Below, piece after piece: positions 1 through 6,810 of a stretch of 9,313 nucleotides of DNA. The DNA is taken from NCBI GenBank assembly GCA_039178835.1, contig JBCDFA010000322.1, positions 1 through 9,313 on the forward strand, in the 5' to 3' direction. The notes below the pieces were generated by a model. The model worked only from the letters and a program-made list of their open reading frames with translations. It ran no database searches and had not been told where the DNA came from. Position 1 is the stretch's first letter; each line of letters starts with the position of its first letter. The stretch is from AL-N1 sp039178835 (lineage in GTDB: Bacteria; Chloroflexota; Chloroflexia; Chloroflexales; Roseiflexaceae). The translations under genes were made by a program, and so were the position numbers.

Positions 1-248
1 GTTCAACAGATGTAGGAGAAGGGAGTAGTGGTAGTGAGATGGAGCCCGACTTAGCCCCATTTTCGCTGGAGGAACTGGGATTAAGCCAAGCAGAGATAGA
101 CAGCCTAGACAGCTTGGGTGGAGAAGCACGAGCAGAGGCACCTTTGCCGACGGGCGATAGTTCAACAGATGTAGGAGAAGGGAGTAGTGGTAGTGAGATG
201 GAGCCTGACTTAGCCCCATTTTCGCTGGAGGAACTGGGATTAAGCCAA
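1..248 (+). repeat. 159-bp tandem repeat within the acidic gene
   Basis: Bases 1-89 match 160-248 with one difference (C47 versus T206, silent for proline), giving a 159-bp period, or 53 codons. The copies diverge after base 89. Since the window starts at the repeat boundary, further copies may lie upstream. Each unit carries one PFSLEELGLS motif followed by a Gly/Ser/Glu-rich linker. Such near identity, including silent positions, indicates a recent duplication or ongoing homogenisation. Confidence 0.95.
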
Positions 249-2537
249 ACAGATATAGACGGCTTGGATGATCTTCAGTCATCTTCAAAGACCAATGAGG
301 TAGATGACCAGAAGGCAACGGACATCGGAGCATCAGCATTATCAATTGGTCCTGTTGATACCTCAAATGAAGTTCCATCTGAATTACAACCTTTTTCGTT
401 AGACGAAATTGATATGAGTGGTGTGGGCGACAGTACACTTCCTGTTAATGATTTATCCTCTTCGTTGCAGCCATTTTCGCTAGATGATGCGGTGGCAAAT
501 ATTGAAAATGAGGATAGGGATATTGTTCATCCAGAGAGTCGAGAACAATCTAGTGATGATAGTCTATCTCAAACCCAGGGCTACAGCTGGCAAGAACCTC
601 CACAGCGATCAGAAAGAAACTTTCTGACATCGGATGAAGATATTGATGTTGAGGAAGGTTTATCAATATTTGCCAAATTAAAACAACGTAAACAATCCGA
701 TCCATCCACACCGACAGATGAATCAGATGGATCTGAGAATAGCTCACTATCAGCTGAAGAAGTAAGCCAGAGTTCTGATGATGGTATTTCTCTTTTCTCA
801 GTTGACAATGTTTCTCTTCGGGATGATAGCGATACAGATGACCTGCCCTCATTGTCGACCGGAGCAGATTCAACTGATACTGAATCTCTACAATCATCAC
901 AAGAGTTTGAAAGTTTAGAAGCAGCTATATCTTCAGGTGAGGTGCAACCATTTTCATTATCAGATTTAGGCCTTTCTGATGATGAGATTGCGGCTCTTGG
1001 TTTAGGTGGAGAAGCACAATCTGACAGTATAACATTTGGTGAACAGAATAGCACCATGGATTATTCCACTCAGACTATATCGGATCAGCCAATAGAAGAT
1101 ACCTTGCCATCAGTACCTGAGTCAATAGACGGTGGATTGGATGATATTAAAGATGTAGCTCAAGAAAATATTGATTTAGCAAGTCAAGAAGAGATTGACT
1201 TGGACACTGATACCTCAGGGAGTGAAACTTTATCTGCTAGCGAAGATTCGTTGATGATGTCTGACCTGAAACCGTTTTCATTATCAGATTTAGGCCTTTC
1301 TGATGATGAGATTGCGGCTCTTGGATTGGGAGCATCTGAGAATGATGATTCTGCAGCAACAGGTTTAGGTATTACGGAAGATGAGTTAGCTGGCCTTGAT
1401 ATTGGTGGTGAAGCTTCTGACGAACTTAAATCTACACCACCAATATCTTCAGTTAATTTGTCTGAGGAAAACACCGACGTTGTCGAAGAGCCTTCCTTGG
1501 ATACAGATCCGGTAATTGATCAGTTAGTCAGTTTAGGTCGTAGACAGGGTTTTATCGATATTGCTGATATCATTGCACATTTTGAAGACCCTGAAGCAGA
1601 AGCAGATCGTATTGAAGAGGTTGGTCGCGTTTTACACGAGGCGAGTATACAGATTCGTGACGGCGATGAAATTATCGATATGAATGACGAATATGCAGAT
1701 GATATCGAGGATGGTATCGGTGAAATAAGTAGCCCTCAATCACAGTATGATTCCGTTCTTGAAGAACCGAATATGACTCCATTCTCGCTATCAGAATTGG
1801 GACTTTCTGACGATGAAATATCATCTTTAGGGGTAGAGTCATCTTCAAGTGAAGACGATATTACATTTGGAGATGATCAATCTGCGTTATCATCATCATC
1901 ACAAAGCACAAACTCATTTAGTGGTGATGGCATGTTGGGTGCTGGGGATGATACTCATGATATTCATCCTTTCTCCTTCACCGAGTTGAATCTTTCCAAT
2001 GACATAGATAGTAAAACCAACCAGCCCGATACAACAAGCAATGATATTGATCTAGAAGCGCCGGTTTCTCTTAATGAACAAAAAAATGAGATATCGCGCC
2101 AATCAGAAACTGACTTGCCACGTCAAGATGATCTGACGCAACAACCTTCCTCTCAGGACAATCAGGGACATTCTGCCAAGATGCAGCACGACTCTGAACA
2201 GATCGACGCATCAGTTTCTCCAGAACTTAATATGTACATGGATCGCCTAGCGGCAGAACCACATAACCATATATTGCGTTTATCGGTAGCCCGTATTAGT
2301 GGTCAGACTGGTAGCACAGATATGGCGGTGCAACAGTACAAGCAGCTTATTAAAAATAATACGTTGTTAGATGATGTGGTGGAGGATTTGCAAGACCTGA
2401 TACTTGATGTCGATCAGTCTGATCGGCGAACTCTCCAAAGGTTACATCGTACTTTAGGTGATGCGTATTCGAAACAAGGTCGATTTCAGGAAGCTATGGA
2501 AGAATACAGTTGGACATTTTCAGGTAATAACCATTGA
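1..2537 (+). CDS. Acidic PFSL-repeat scaffold protein with sigma-1.1-like domain and TPR-like C-terminus (5' partial)
   Basis: The gene is cut by the left edge. The frame is open from base 3, and the residues before the ATG at 39 (STDVGEGSSGSE) recur exactly before the second repeat copy, so that ATG is internal. Residues below count from it. The protein is very rich in Asp, Glu and Ser, with no signal peptide or membrane helix, so it is probably cytoplasmic and largely disordered. Eight PFSL-type motifs punctuate it, with codons for the motif proline at 57, 216, 390, 471, 948, 1272, 1779 and 1968; the best copies read PFSLSDLGLSDDEIAALGLG. Residues 493-547 form an ordered island resembling sigma-70 region 1.1 (LVSLGRRQGF, then DRIEEVGRVLHEASIQI). 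Residues about 727-832 look helical and TPR-like, ending with LGDAYSKQGRFQEAMEEY. Downstream are a Roadblock/LC7 gene and ndk. A multivalent scaffold for the Roadblock protein is an inference; the molecular function is unknown. Confidence 0.88.
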   Translation, partial: STDVGEGSSGSEMEPDLAPFSLEELGLSQAEIDSLDSLGGEARAEAPLPTGDSSTDVGEGSSGSEMEPDLAPFSLEELGLSQTDIDGLDDLQSSSKTNEVDDQKATDIGASALSIGPVDTSNEVPSELQPFSLDEIDMSGVGDSTLPVNDLSSSLQPFSLDDAVANIENEDRDIVHPESREQSSDDSLSQTQGYSWQEPPQRSERNFLTSDEDIDVEEGLSIFAKLKQRKQSDPSTPTDESDGSENSSLSAEEVSQSSDDGISLFSVDNVSLRDDSDTDDLPSLSTGADSTDTESLQSSQEFESLEAAISSGEVQPFSLSDLGLSDDEIAALGLGGEAQSDSITFGEQNSTMDYSTQTISDQPIEDTLPSVPESIDGGLDDIKDVAQENIDLASQEEIDLDTDTSGSETLSASEDSLMMSDLKPFSLSDLGLSDDEIAALGLGASENDDSAATGLGITEDELAGLDIGGEASDELKSTPPISSVNLSEENTDVVEEPSLDTDPVIDQLVSLGRRQGFIDIADIIAHFEDPEAEADRIEEVGRVLHEASIQIRDGDEIIDMNDEYADDIEDGIGEISSPQSQYDSVLEEPNMTPFSLSELGLSDDEISSLGVESSSSEDDITFGDDQSALSSSSQSTNSFSGDGMLGAGDDTHDIHPFSFTELNLSNDIDSKTNQPDTTSNDIDLEAPVSLNEQKNEISRQSETDLPRQDDLTQQPSSQDNQGHSAKMQHDSEQIDASVSPELNMYMDRLAAEPHNHILRLSVARISGQTGSTDMAVQQYKQLIKNNTLLDDVVEDLQDLILDVDQSDRRTLQRLHRTLGDAYSKQGRFQEAMEEYSWTFSGNNH
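951..1000 (+). repeat. 50-bp exact direct repeat, copy 1
   Basis: These 50 bases recur without change at 1275-1324, 324 bp (108 codons) downstream in the same frame. They encode the core of a PFSL motif (FSLSDLGLSDDEIAALG). Flanking bases differ on both sides, so identity is confined to the motif. Confidence 0.95.
1275..1324 (+). repeat. 50-bp exact direct repeat, copy 2
   Basis: This is the second copy of the block at 951-1000, in the same reading frame. A looser variant of its second half (LGITEDELAGLDIGGEA) follows within the next 100 bases, suggesting repeated partial duplication of the motif. Confidence 0.95.
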
Positions 2538-2562
2538 GATGTCTCATGTGTTACTATATTAT
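2534..2562 (+). promoter_or_regulatory. Candidate sigma-70 promoter for the Roadblock/ndk pair
   Basis: TTGAGA (2534-2539) and TATTAT (2557-2562) are separated by 17 bp, and each matches the consensus at five of six positions. The -35 box overlaps the TGA stop of the acidic gene. Predicted transcription would begin near 2569, leaving a leader of about 45 nt. It would let the Roadblock and ndk genes be expressed apart from the upstream gene. Prediction by eye only. Confidence 0.45.
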
Positions 2563-2612
2563 TGGTAAAATGATCGTGAACCAATCGACCCTCGGAAGGA
2601 AAGGTTAAAACA

Positions 2613-2963
2613 ATGCGACGGATCGTCGAAGACTTGATCCGAGTGGAAGGCGTTATCGGAGGCCTGCTCGTTGGCAAAGACGGTCTGGTAGTTGCCAGTA
2701 CCCTTTTAGATGAAGAAGATGCCGAGATTCTAGGTGCAATGTCTGCTGCTGTCTTTGGTGAGATTGATAAAGCGACAAAGCGCATTGGAGTCGGAACTCT
2801 TGTCGATACAATTATTGATGCTGAACAAGGTTCAATTCTGATGCTAGAGTCAAAGTACAATATTCTTTTGGTAGTCATCACACAGCGTATGGTGAATCTT
2901 GGTCTTGTGAAGATGGAGATGCGCCGGGCCGCTAAACGTATAAATGAAGCCGTTCCAATTTAG
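2613..2963 (+). CDS. Roadblock/LC7 domain protein (MglB-like)
   Basis: This 116-residue protein is a single Roadblock/LC7 domain, the usual length for the family. Visible hallmarks are the opening helix (IVEDLIRVEGVIGG), the strand pair LLVGKDGLVVAS, a central helix (AEILGAMSAAVFGEIDKATK), and the late strand pair around GSILMLESKYNILLVVI followed by a basic helix. Family members are dimeric cytoplasmic regulators; the bacterial MglB type acts on Ras-like GTPases such as MglA in polarity and motility. No GTPase is visible here, so that role is inferred. The start is supported by AAGGAAAGG (2596-2604), 8 nt before the ATG. The gene lies 75 bp after the acidic scaffold gene and 54 bp before ndk, suggesting a functional set. 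Confidence 0.9.
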   Translation: MRRIVEDLIRVEGVIGGLLVGKDGLVVASTLLDEEDAEILGAMSAAVFGEIDKATKRIGVGTLVDTIIDAEQGSILMLESKYNILLVVITQRMVNLGLVKMEMRRAAKRINEAVPI

Positions 2964-3017
2964 TAGTAATTGTATTGGATACTGTAATTATTTGGTCTGG
3001 GGAGAAATTATTACATT

Positions 3018-3467
3018 ATGGAGCAGTCCCTTATCATCTTAAAGCCTGATGCGGTACAACGTGGCCTTGTAGGTCCGATCATCTCGCGTCTTGAACAGCG
3101 TGGTCTAAAGATGACTGGCATGAAGTTGATGAAAATCGACGAATCCCTTGCGCGCCGTCATTATGGAGTTCACGAAGGAAAACCATTTTTTACATCTCTA
3201 GTAGAATATATTACGTCAGGTCCTGTTATTACGATTGTTGTGAGTGGGAAAGACGTGGTATCAACTGTACGTACAATGGTTGGCGCAACCAATCCTACCC
3301 AAGCAACCCCTGGTACCATCCGGGGTGATTTTGCCCTTGAAATAGGACGTAATCTCATTCACGCTTCTGACTCTCCTGAGAACGGGGCACAAGAAGTTGC
3401 ACTTTTCTTCTCGAATGACGAACTCGTCGCAGGAGAACGGAGTCTTGATGCGTGGATTTATGAGTAA
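3018..3467 (+). CDS. ndk: Nucleoside diphosphate kinase
   Basis: The enzyme moves the gamma phosphate from ATP to other (d)NDPs through a phosphohistidine, supplying GTP, CTP, UTP and dNTPs in the cytoplasm. At 149 residues it is the normal length. All active-site elements are present: K9 in ILKPDAVQRG, Y49, F57, R85, T91 in GATNPTQATPGTIRGD, R102, N112 and the phosphorylated H115 in NLIHASDSPENG. GGGGAG at 2999-3004 is the likely ribosome site, with a long 13-nt spacing that may lower translation. It follows the Roadblock gene by 54 bp without an obvious terminator and is itself followed by a strong one, so the two are probably co-transcribed. Identification is secure. Confidence 0.98.
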   Translation: MEQSLIILKPDAVQRGLVGPIISRLEQRGLKMTGMKLMKIDESLARRHYGVHEGKPFFTSLVEYITSGPVITIVVSGKDVVSTVRTMVGATNPTQATPGTIRGDFALEIGRNLIHASDSPENGAQEVALFFSNDELVAGERSLDAWIYE

Positions 3468-3494
3468 CTCATAGCAGCCTTGCAAATTTTCAGC

Positions 3495-3534
3495 AGAGGA
3501 ACTAGTGCAAAAGCATTGGTTCCTTTTCTGTTTT
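3495..3534 (+). terminator. Intrinsic terminator after ndk
   Basis: Arms GGAACTAGTGC (3498-3508) and GCATTGGTTCC (3513-3523) form an 11-bp stem with two G-U pairs around an AAAA loop. Three more pairs can extend it at the base. The tract TTTTCTGTTTT follows directly. This is a convincing Rho-independent terminator and marks the end of the Roadblock-ndk transcript. Confidence 0.85.
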
Positions 3535-3562
3535 GTCTACATCACTTCAGTGTATGATTGAT

Positions 3563-3566
3563 AGGA
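3563..3566 (+). promoter_or_regulatory. Ribosome binding site deciding the HD-protein start
   Basis: AGGA lies 6 nt before the ATG at 3573. It falls inside the coding region implied by the upstream TTG at 3558, which argues for the ATG as the true start. Confidence 0.6.
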
Positions 3567-3572
3567 TTCCAA

Positions 3573-4250
3573 ATGTCACGCACACAACAGATCGAGCAGC
3601 ATGTCTTTCGGGTGATGGAGAACTTTCAATATCCCCATCTGAAGCTGGCCCACGATTTCAAACATGTGGATCGGGTGCGGCGTTGGGCGCTTCTGATTGC
3701 TTATGAGGAGAGGTTTTCCGATCTGGAGATTGTAGAAGCTACAGCCCTATTGCACGATATCGGTTTGGCCTATGTTGAACATCGCCGTGACCATGCACAG
3801 GTGGGAGCCGAACTTGCCACACAGTTTCTAACTGAACATCACTTATTTGCCGCTTCGGAGATTACTATGATTGCTGAAGCTATTCGTTATCATAGTTCAC
3901 TCACTGGTGGCGGGGTATTGGGTGATCTTCTGCGCGATGCTGATATGCTTGATCTGTTTGGGGCTGTGGGAATTATGCGTGCTTGGACATCTAAACATAT
4001 GTTGACTGAGTATGATCCTGTCAATGTCAAAGGCGAGACCTGGCGTATGAGTAGTGCTGACTTTACCTCTAGATTTAAGAATGGGGTTGGAATTGGTTCT
4101 TGTGTTGTAGACCAAATTAATTTTCAGGTGAGTTGTTTTGAGAATTTGCAGACCGCTACTGCGAAAAAGATAGCTGAACCACTGGTCGCTTTTATGCAAA
4201 ATTATCTGATTCAACTTGATTTAGAAATGAAGCTGTCTCAAGAAACATAG
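3573..4250 (+). CDS. HD-domain metal-dependent phosphohydrolase
   Basis: This is a 225-residue soluble protein of the HD superfamily, the compact bacterial type resembling YpgQ/YedJ. Metal ligands are visible in order: H31 (HDFKHVDRVRRWA), the H61-D62 doublet (ALLHDIGLAYVEHRRDHAQ), and D122 (DLLRDADMLDLFGAVGIMRA). H70, H74 and H107 (AIRYHSSL) could also contribute. Families of this kind hydrolyse phosphate esters or nucleotides, but the substrate cannot be read from sequence. I chose the ATG at 3573 because AGGA sits 6 nt upstream; an in-frame TTG at 3558 would add five residues. The gene stands alone, after the ndk terminator and 206 bp before the glycosidase. No clear promoter was found. 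Confidence 0.88.
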   Translation: MSRTQQIEQHVFRVMENFQYPHLKLAHDFKHVDRVRRWALLIAYEERFSDLEIVEATALLHDIGLAYVEHRRDHAQVGAELATQFLTEHHLFAASEITMIAEAIRYHSSLTGGGVLGDLLRDADMLDLFGAVGIMRAWTSKHMLTEYDPVNVKGETWRMSSADFTSRFKNGVGIGSCVVDQINFQVSCFENLQTATAKKIAEPLVAFMQNYLIQLDLEMKLSQET

Positions 4251-4380
4251 TTTTCCCCACCATCAATGAGTATATCTTTCGTGACAACAACCTATCAGAC
4301 ACAGTAGTAACCTAAAAGCTTACAAAAATCTTATCTTGATTCTCGGGATAATTTGAATCGTTGTGGTAAGATAGGCGCGT

Positions 4381-4443
4381 CATAGACCACTAGCACCTGT
4401 GTCGCACCAATGGGGTCTGATAAGCGATGTGGCGGTGGCTATG
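4381..4443 (+). promoter_or_regulatory. Possible structured leader before the glycosidase
   Basis: CATAG-A-CCAC (4381-4390) can pair with GTGGCTATG (4435-4443), giving nine pairs with a single bulged A, and TCGC (4402-4405) with GCGA (4423-4426) inside. The stem ends 2 nt before the AGGAGG ribosome site. It matches no riboswitch class I know and may be chance. Confidence 0.25.
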
Positions 4444-4456
4444 AGAGGAGGTTTGT

Positions 4457-6454
4457 ATGCTTAGGCGTTCCACACGTCGTGTTGTTCTGGGTGTATTCCT
4501 TTGTGTGGCTCTTTCGTTTTTGATCCTTCCTGCTCAACCTGCCGATGCCAATCCATCTCCCTGGCGTGATAAAAGTAGTCCTTTTGGGATGGCTACCGCA
4601 ACGGCGAATCGTGTACGTACTGATGAAATTGGAACCTATGTCCAATTACTACGCGAAGCAGGCGTACAATGGACTCGTGAGGAGATATTCTGGGATCAGG
4701 TCCAGTTTGAGCCCGGTGGTCCGTTTCGCTGGAAAGGTGATGAAGGCGGCCTGTACGATTATGATACGAGTATCAACACTCTTGCCGCGAACGGCATTAA
4801 CATGCTCGGCTTACTGAACTATAATCCAGCCTGGTTCAAAGGCCAGAATCCCCCACTTGATGCCTGGATTGATGATTGGGGCAACTACGTCTATCAAACC
4901 GTGGCACGGTACGGGCGTAGCGGCGCGATCAAACATTGGGAAATCTGGAATGAGCCAAACTTGACGACTTCGGGCTACGAGAGTGGACTTTACACTATTG
5001 AACACTATATCCGTGTGTTGGGAACTGCACGTGATGCTGCTAAAGCCGCTGATCCTGAAGCAACAATTGTTTTGGGCGGATTAGTAAGTGTCTGGAGCTA
5101 CCCACCTTCACCTACCACATATGACTATTTCGACTACCTTGACCGTGTGGGGCAACTCGGTGGTTGGGGATTGTTTGACATCGTTGCTATACACCCCTAT
5201 CGCCCCGATGCACCGGAAGGTGCACCATGGCGCCGTGATAATCAACAGACATTTGCTGATGAGATGAATCGCCTGGACTCATTGATTGCGCGTTATGGGG
5301 CTAAACCGGTCTGGCTCACTGAGATGGGATGGGCTTCAAACTCGGTGGGCTTAGGGGTTGGTGAAGATCAACAGGCCCAGTTCCTGGCACGCCTCTACAT
5401 TATGGCCTTAGCACATCCGAGTATTGAGAAGATCTTCTGGTATGGCTTCCGGGACGATACGATCCCTGGTGCTCAGTATGACCAACCAGTGTATGATAGC
5501 ACCTTTCATGAACTGCACTTTGGCTTGATTCGACGTACCTTCCCGCTTGACGCAAATCAACCCAACCTTCGCAAGCCGTCGTTCCTTGCCTATCGTGCTA
5601 TGACCACTGAGCTTCGTGGTCTAACCCTTCAGGAAGTGATTGCCAATGGTGCTCGTGCTGATATGCCAGCAACGTATTGGTACCGCTTTGGGGGTAATCG
5701 TCGGGTTGATGTCATGTGGAATACGGACACATCTTATCAGACTGTTCAGATACCCTGTGATTGTCGTGAGGCGTTAGTGCGCCACTGGAATGGGCGAGCA
5801 CGATATGTCATTTACCCAGAGAATGGAGTGCTGAATCTCCAGCTTGATGAGCAGGGTTCCCCTGTGTATGTGGAGTATGATACGCCGCCTCTTGGTGATG
5901 AGTTCTTTCCTTTGACCGGCCATTCAATTGGTGGAGCGTTTCAGGCTTTCTGGCGTGCCAACGGTGGCTTGGATCGTTTTGGTTATCCGATCACCGAAGA
6001 AATCATTGAGCCGGATAGTGTAACTGGTATACCACGTTCGGTGCAGTATTTTGAGCGTGCTCGTTTTGAGTACTTCCCTGAACTGGCTGGCACACCACAT
6101 GCCGTGCAATTAGGATTGTTGGGCGAAACAATTCTGGCCCGTTTTGGTATTGATTGGAATGCCTTGCCGAAGGTTGAGGGGGCGCCCCCTGAGTGTCAGT
6201 TCTTCCCTGAAACAGGCCATAGCATCTGTCCACCGTTCTTGCAGCGTTGGCAGGCGCTTGGTGGTGTTGAACTCATGGGACAGCCAATTACTGAGCCGTT
6301 TGAGACACAGCGCCCAAATAGCGACCAGCTTTACACGGTTCAGTATTTCCAACGTGCACGGTTGGAATATTTCTCAGAATTTGCTGGCACGCCAAACGAG
6401 GTTCAGTTGGGTCTGTTAGGTCGTGAGCAACTGACACGTTGGCAAGGACCATAA
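4457..6454 (+). CDS. Secreted clan GH-A-like glycoside hydrolase with two C-terminal FFP-TGH repeats
   Basis: The product has 665 residues. A Sec signal peptide spans 1-31 (basic start, hydrophobic core, likely cleavage after ADA31). Residues about 42-390 look like a TIM-barrel glycosidase of clan GH-A (GH39/GH5-like). E166 in HWEIWNEPN fits the acid/base and E289 in VWLTEMGW the nucleophile; AIHPYRP lies between them and FWYGFRDD follows. A beta-rich linker region follows (about 390-478). Two homologous repeats occupy about 482-557 and 581-655, each with FFP.TGHSI, a W/G-rich core, VQYF.RAR.EYF and Q.GLLG. They resemble LGFP-like repeats, possibly cell-wall or glycan binding. AGGAGG (4446-4451) lies 5 nt before the ATG. 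Substrate is unknown, with a plant or bacterial polysaccharide likely. It ends at its own terminator, so it is probably monocistronic. Confidence 0.88.
   Translation: MLRRSTRRVVLGVFLCVALSFLILPAQPADANPSPWRDKSSPFGMATATANRVRTDEIGTYVQLLREAGVQWTREEIFWDQVQFEPGGPFRWKGDEGGLYDYDTSINTLAANGINMLGLLNYNPAWFKGQNPPLDAWIDDWGNYVYQTVARYGRSGAIKHWEIWNEPNLTTSGYESGLYTIEHYIRVLGTARDAAKAADPEATIVLGGLVSVWSYPPSPTTYDYFDYLDRVGQLGGWGLFDIVAIHPYRPDAPEGAPWRRDNQQTFADEMNRLDSLIARYGAKPVWLTEMGWASNSVGLGVGEDQQAQFLARLYIMALAHPSIEKIFWYGFRDDTIPGAQYDQPVYDSTFHELHFGLIRRTFPLDANQPNLRKPSFLAYRAMTTELRGLTLQEVIANGARADMPATYWYRFGGNRRVDVMWNTDTSYQTVQIPCDCREALVRHWNGRARYVIYPENGVLNLQLDEQGSPVYVEYDTPPLGDEFFPLTGHSIGGAFQAFWRANGGLDRFGYPITEEIIEPDSVTGIPRSVQYFERARFEYFPELAGTPHAVQLGLLGETILARFGIDWNALPKVEGAPPECQFFPETGHSICPPFLQRWQALGGVELMGQPITEPFETQRPNSDQLYTVQYFQRARLEYFSEFAGTPNEVQLGLLGREQLTRWQGP
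5900..6421 (+). repeat. Two C-terminal protein repeats in the glycosidase
   Basis: Repeat 1 (5900-6127) and repeat 2 (6197-6421) share FFP-TGHSI at the start, GG-GYPITE or MGQPITE in the middle, then VQYF-RAR-EYF, LAGTP or FAGTP, and VQLGLLG. They are clearly diverged at DNA level, so the duplication is old. A short Pro/Cys-containing linker joins them. Confidence 0.85.
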
Positions 6455-6484
6455 GTACATGCTTTTGAGTTTGGTGTAGGATTC

Positions 6485-6520
6485 AGGGTCAACGCTGCGT
6501 GGTGTTGGCCCTTTCATTTT
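6485..6520 (+). terminator. Intrinsic terminator after the glycosidase
   Basis: AGGGTCAAC (6485-6493) pairs with GTTGGCCCT (6504-6512), nine pairs including one U-G, around a 10-nt loop. TTCATTTT follows. It lies 30 bp after the stop codon. Confidence 0.75.
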
Positions 6521-6752
6521 GCCCTACTCAGAAGATGATTCGACCAGTCCAATAAGCTCGATCTGGTTGAGTGTCTATTGATTTATACCTTCCATCCCTT
6601 TAATGGGCATATTCATTCGCTCACGAATATCTGTATTACGACATTTAGGACAAGTGCCATCCTGCATGGTTATATCCCCTTTCCATTCATATCTGTTTTT
6701 GTTATAGTCTACAGTAGAGATGTGATAACAGTATACCTTGCACAGATCTATA

Positions 6753-6781
6753 TTCTCAATGCCCTTTGAGGATGTTATAAT
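6753..6781 (+). promoter_or_regulatory. Candidate sigma-70 promoter for the membrane protein/ADH/dehydratase run
   Basis: A perfect TATAAT at 6776-6781 is preceded by TTCTCA (6753-6758, four of six consensus positions) at 17 bp. Transcription would start near 6788, so the coding region must begin after that point. This fits a start near 6811. Confidence 0.5.
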
Positions 6782-6800
6782 CGCAACAACAAAATAACAC

Positions 6801-6806
6801 GAGGTG
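6801..6806 (+). promoter_or_regulatory. Ribosome binding site of the membrane protein
   Basis: GAGGTG lies 4 nt before an ATA codon at 6811 and 1 nt before ATT at 6808, with no ATG, GTG or TTG in frame at proper spacing. It is the only good ribosome-site match between the predicted transcription start and the first helix. Confidence 0.45.
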
Positions 6807-6810
6807 CATT

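Larger units (their letters stand above)
6455..6810 (+). other. Gene-free stretch between glycosidase and membrane protein
   Basis: It holds a terminator (6485-6520) at the left and a promoter (6753-6781) at the right. Between them is an imperfect hairpin, TTCGACCAG (6539-6547) with CTGGTTGAG (6563-6571), which has two G-U pairs, a 15-nt loop and no T-tract. A 63-codon TTG-initiated frame at 6578-6769 has no ribosome site or recognisable product and is not called. Nothing else was seen. Confidence 0.6.

Noticed and set aside
39..41. ATG at 39 as the start of the acidic gene
   Set aside because: The frame is open upstream and encodes the same residues that precede the second repeat copy, so the codon is internal.
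581..1474. Minus-strand frames opposite the acidic gene
   Set aside because: They are reverse-complement shadows of repetitive Ser/Asp/Glu codons, with no ribosome sites and no recognisable domains.
3533..3558. Promoter for the HD gene (TTGTCT with TATGAT)
   Set aside because: The spacing is only 14 bp and the transcript would begin at or inside the ribosome site.
4320..4372. Promoter for the glycosidase (GATAAT at 4347 or TAAGAT at 4367)
   Set aside because: Neither -10-like box has a -35-like hexamer at 16-18 bp; TTGAAT at 4353 and TTGATT at 4336 are wrongly spaced.
4381..4443. Cyclic-di-GMP riboswitch before the glycosidase
   Set aside because: The conserved core sequences of that class are absent; only a generic stem is visible.
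6539..6571. Second terminator after the glycosidase
   Set aside because: The hairpin has two wobble pairs, a 15-nt loop and no T-tract after it.
6578..6769. 63-codon frame with hydrophobic product
   Set aside because: It begins with TTG, lacks a ribosome site, runs into the promoter region of the next gene and resembles no known family.
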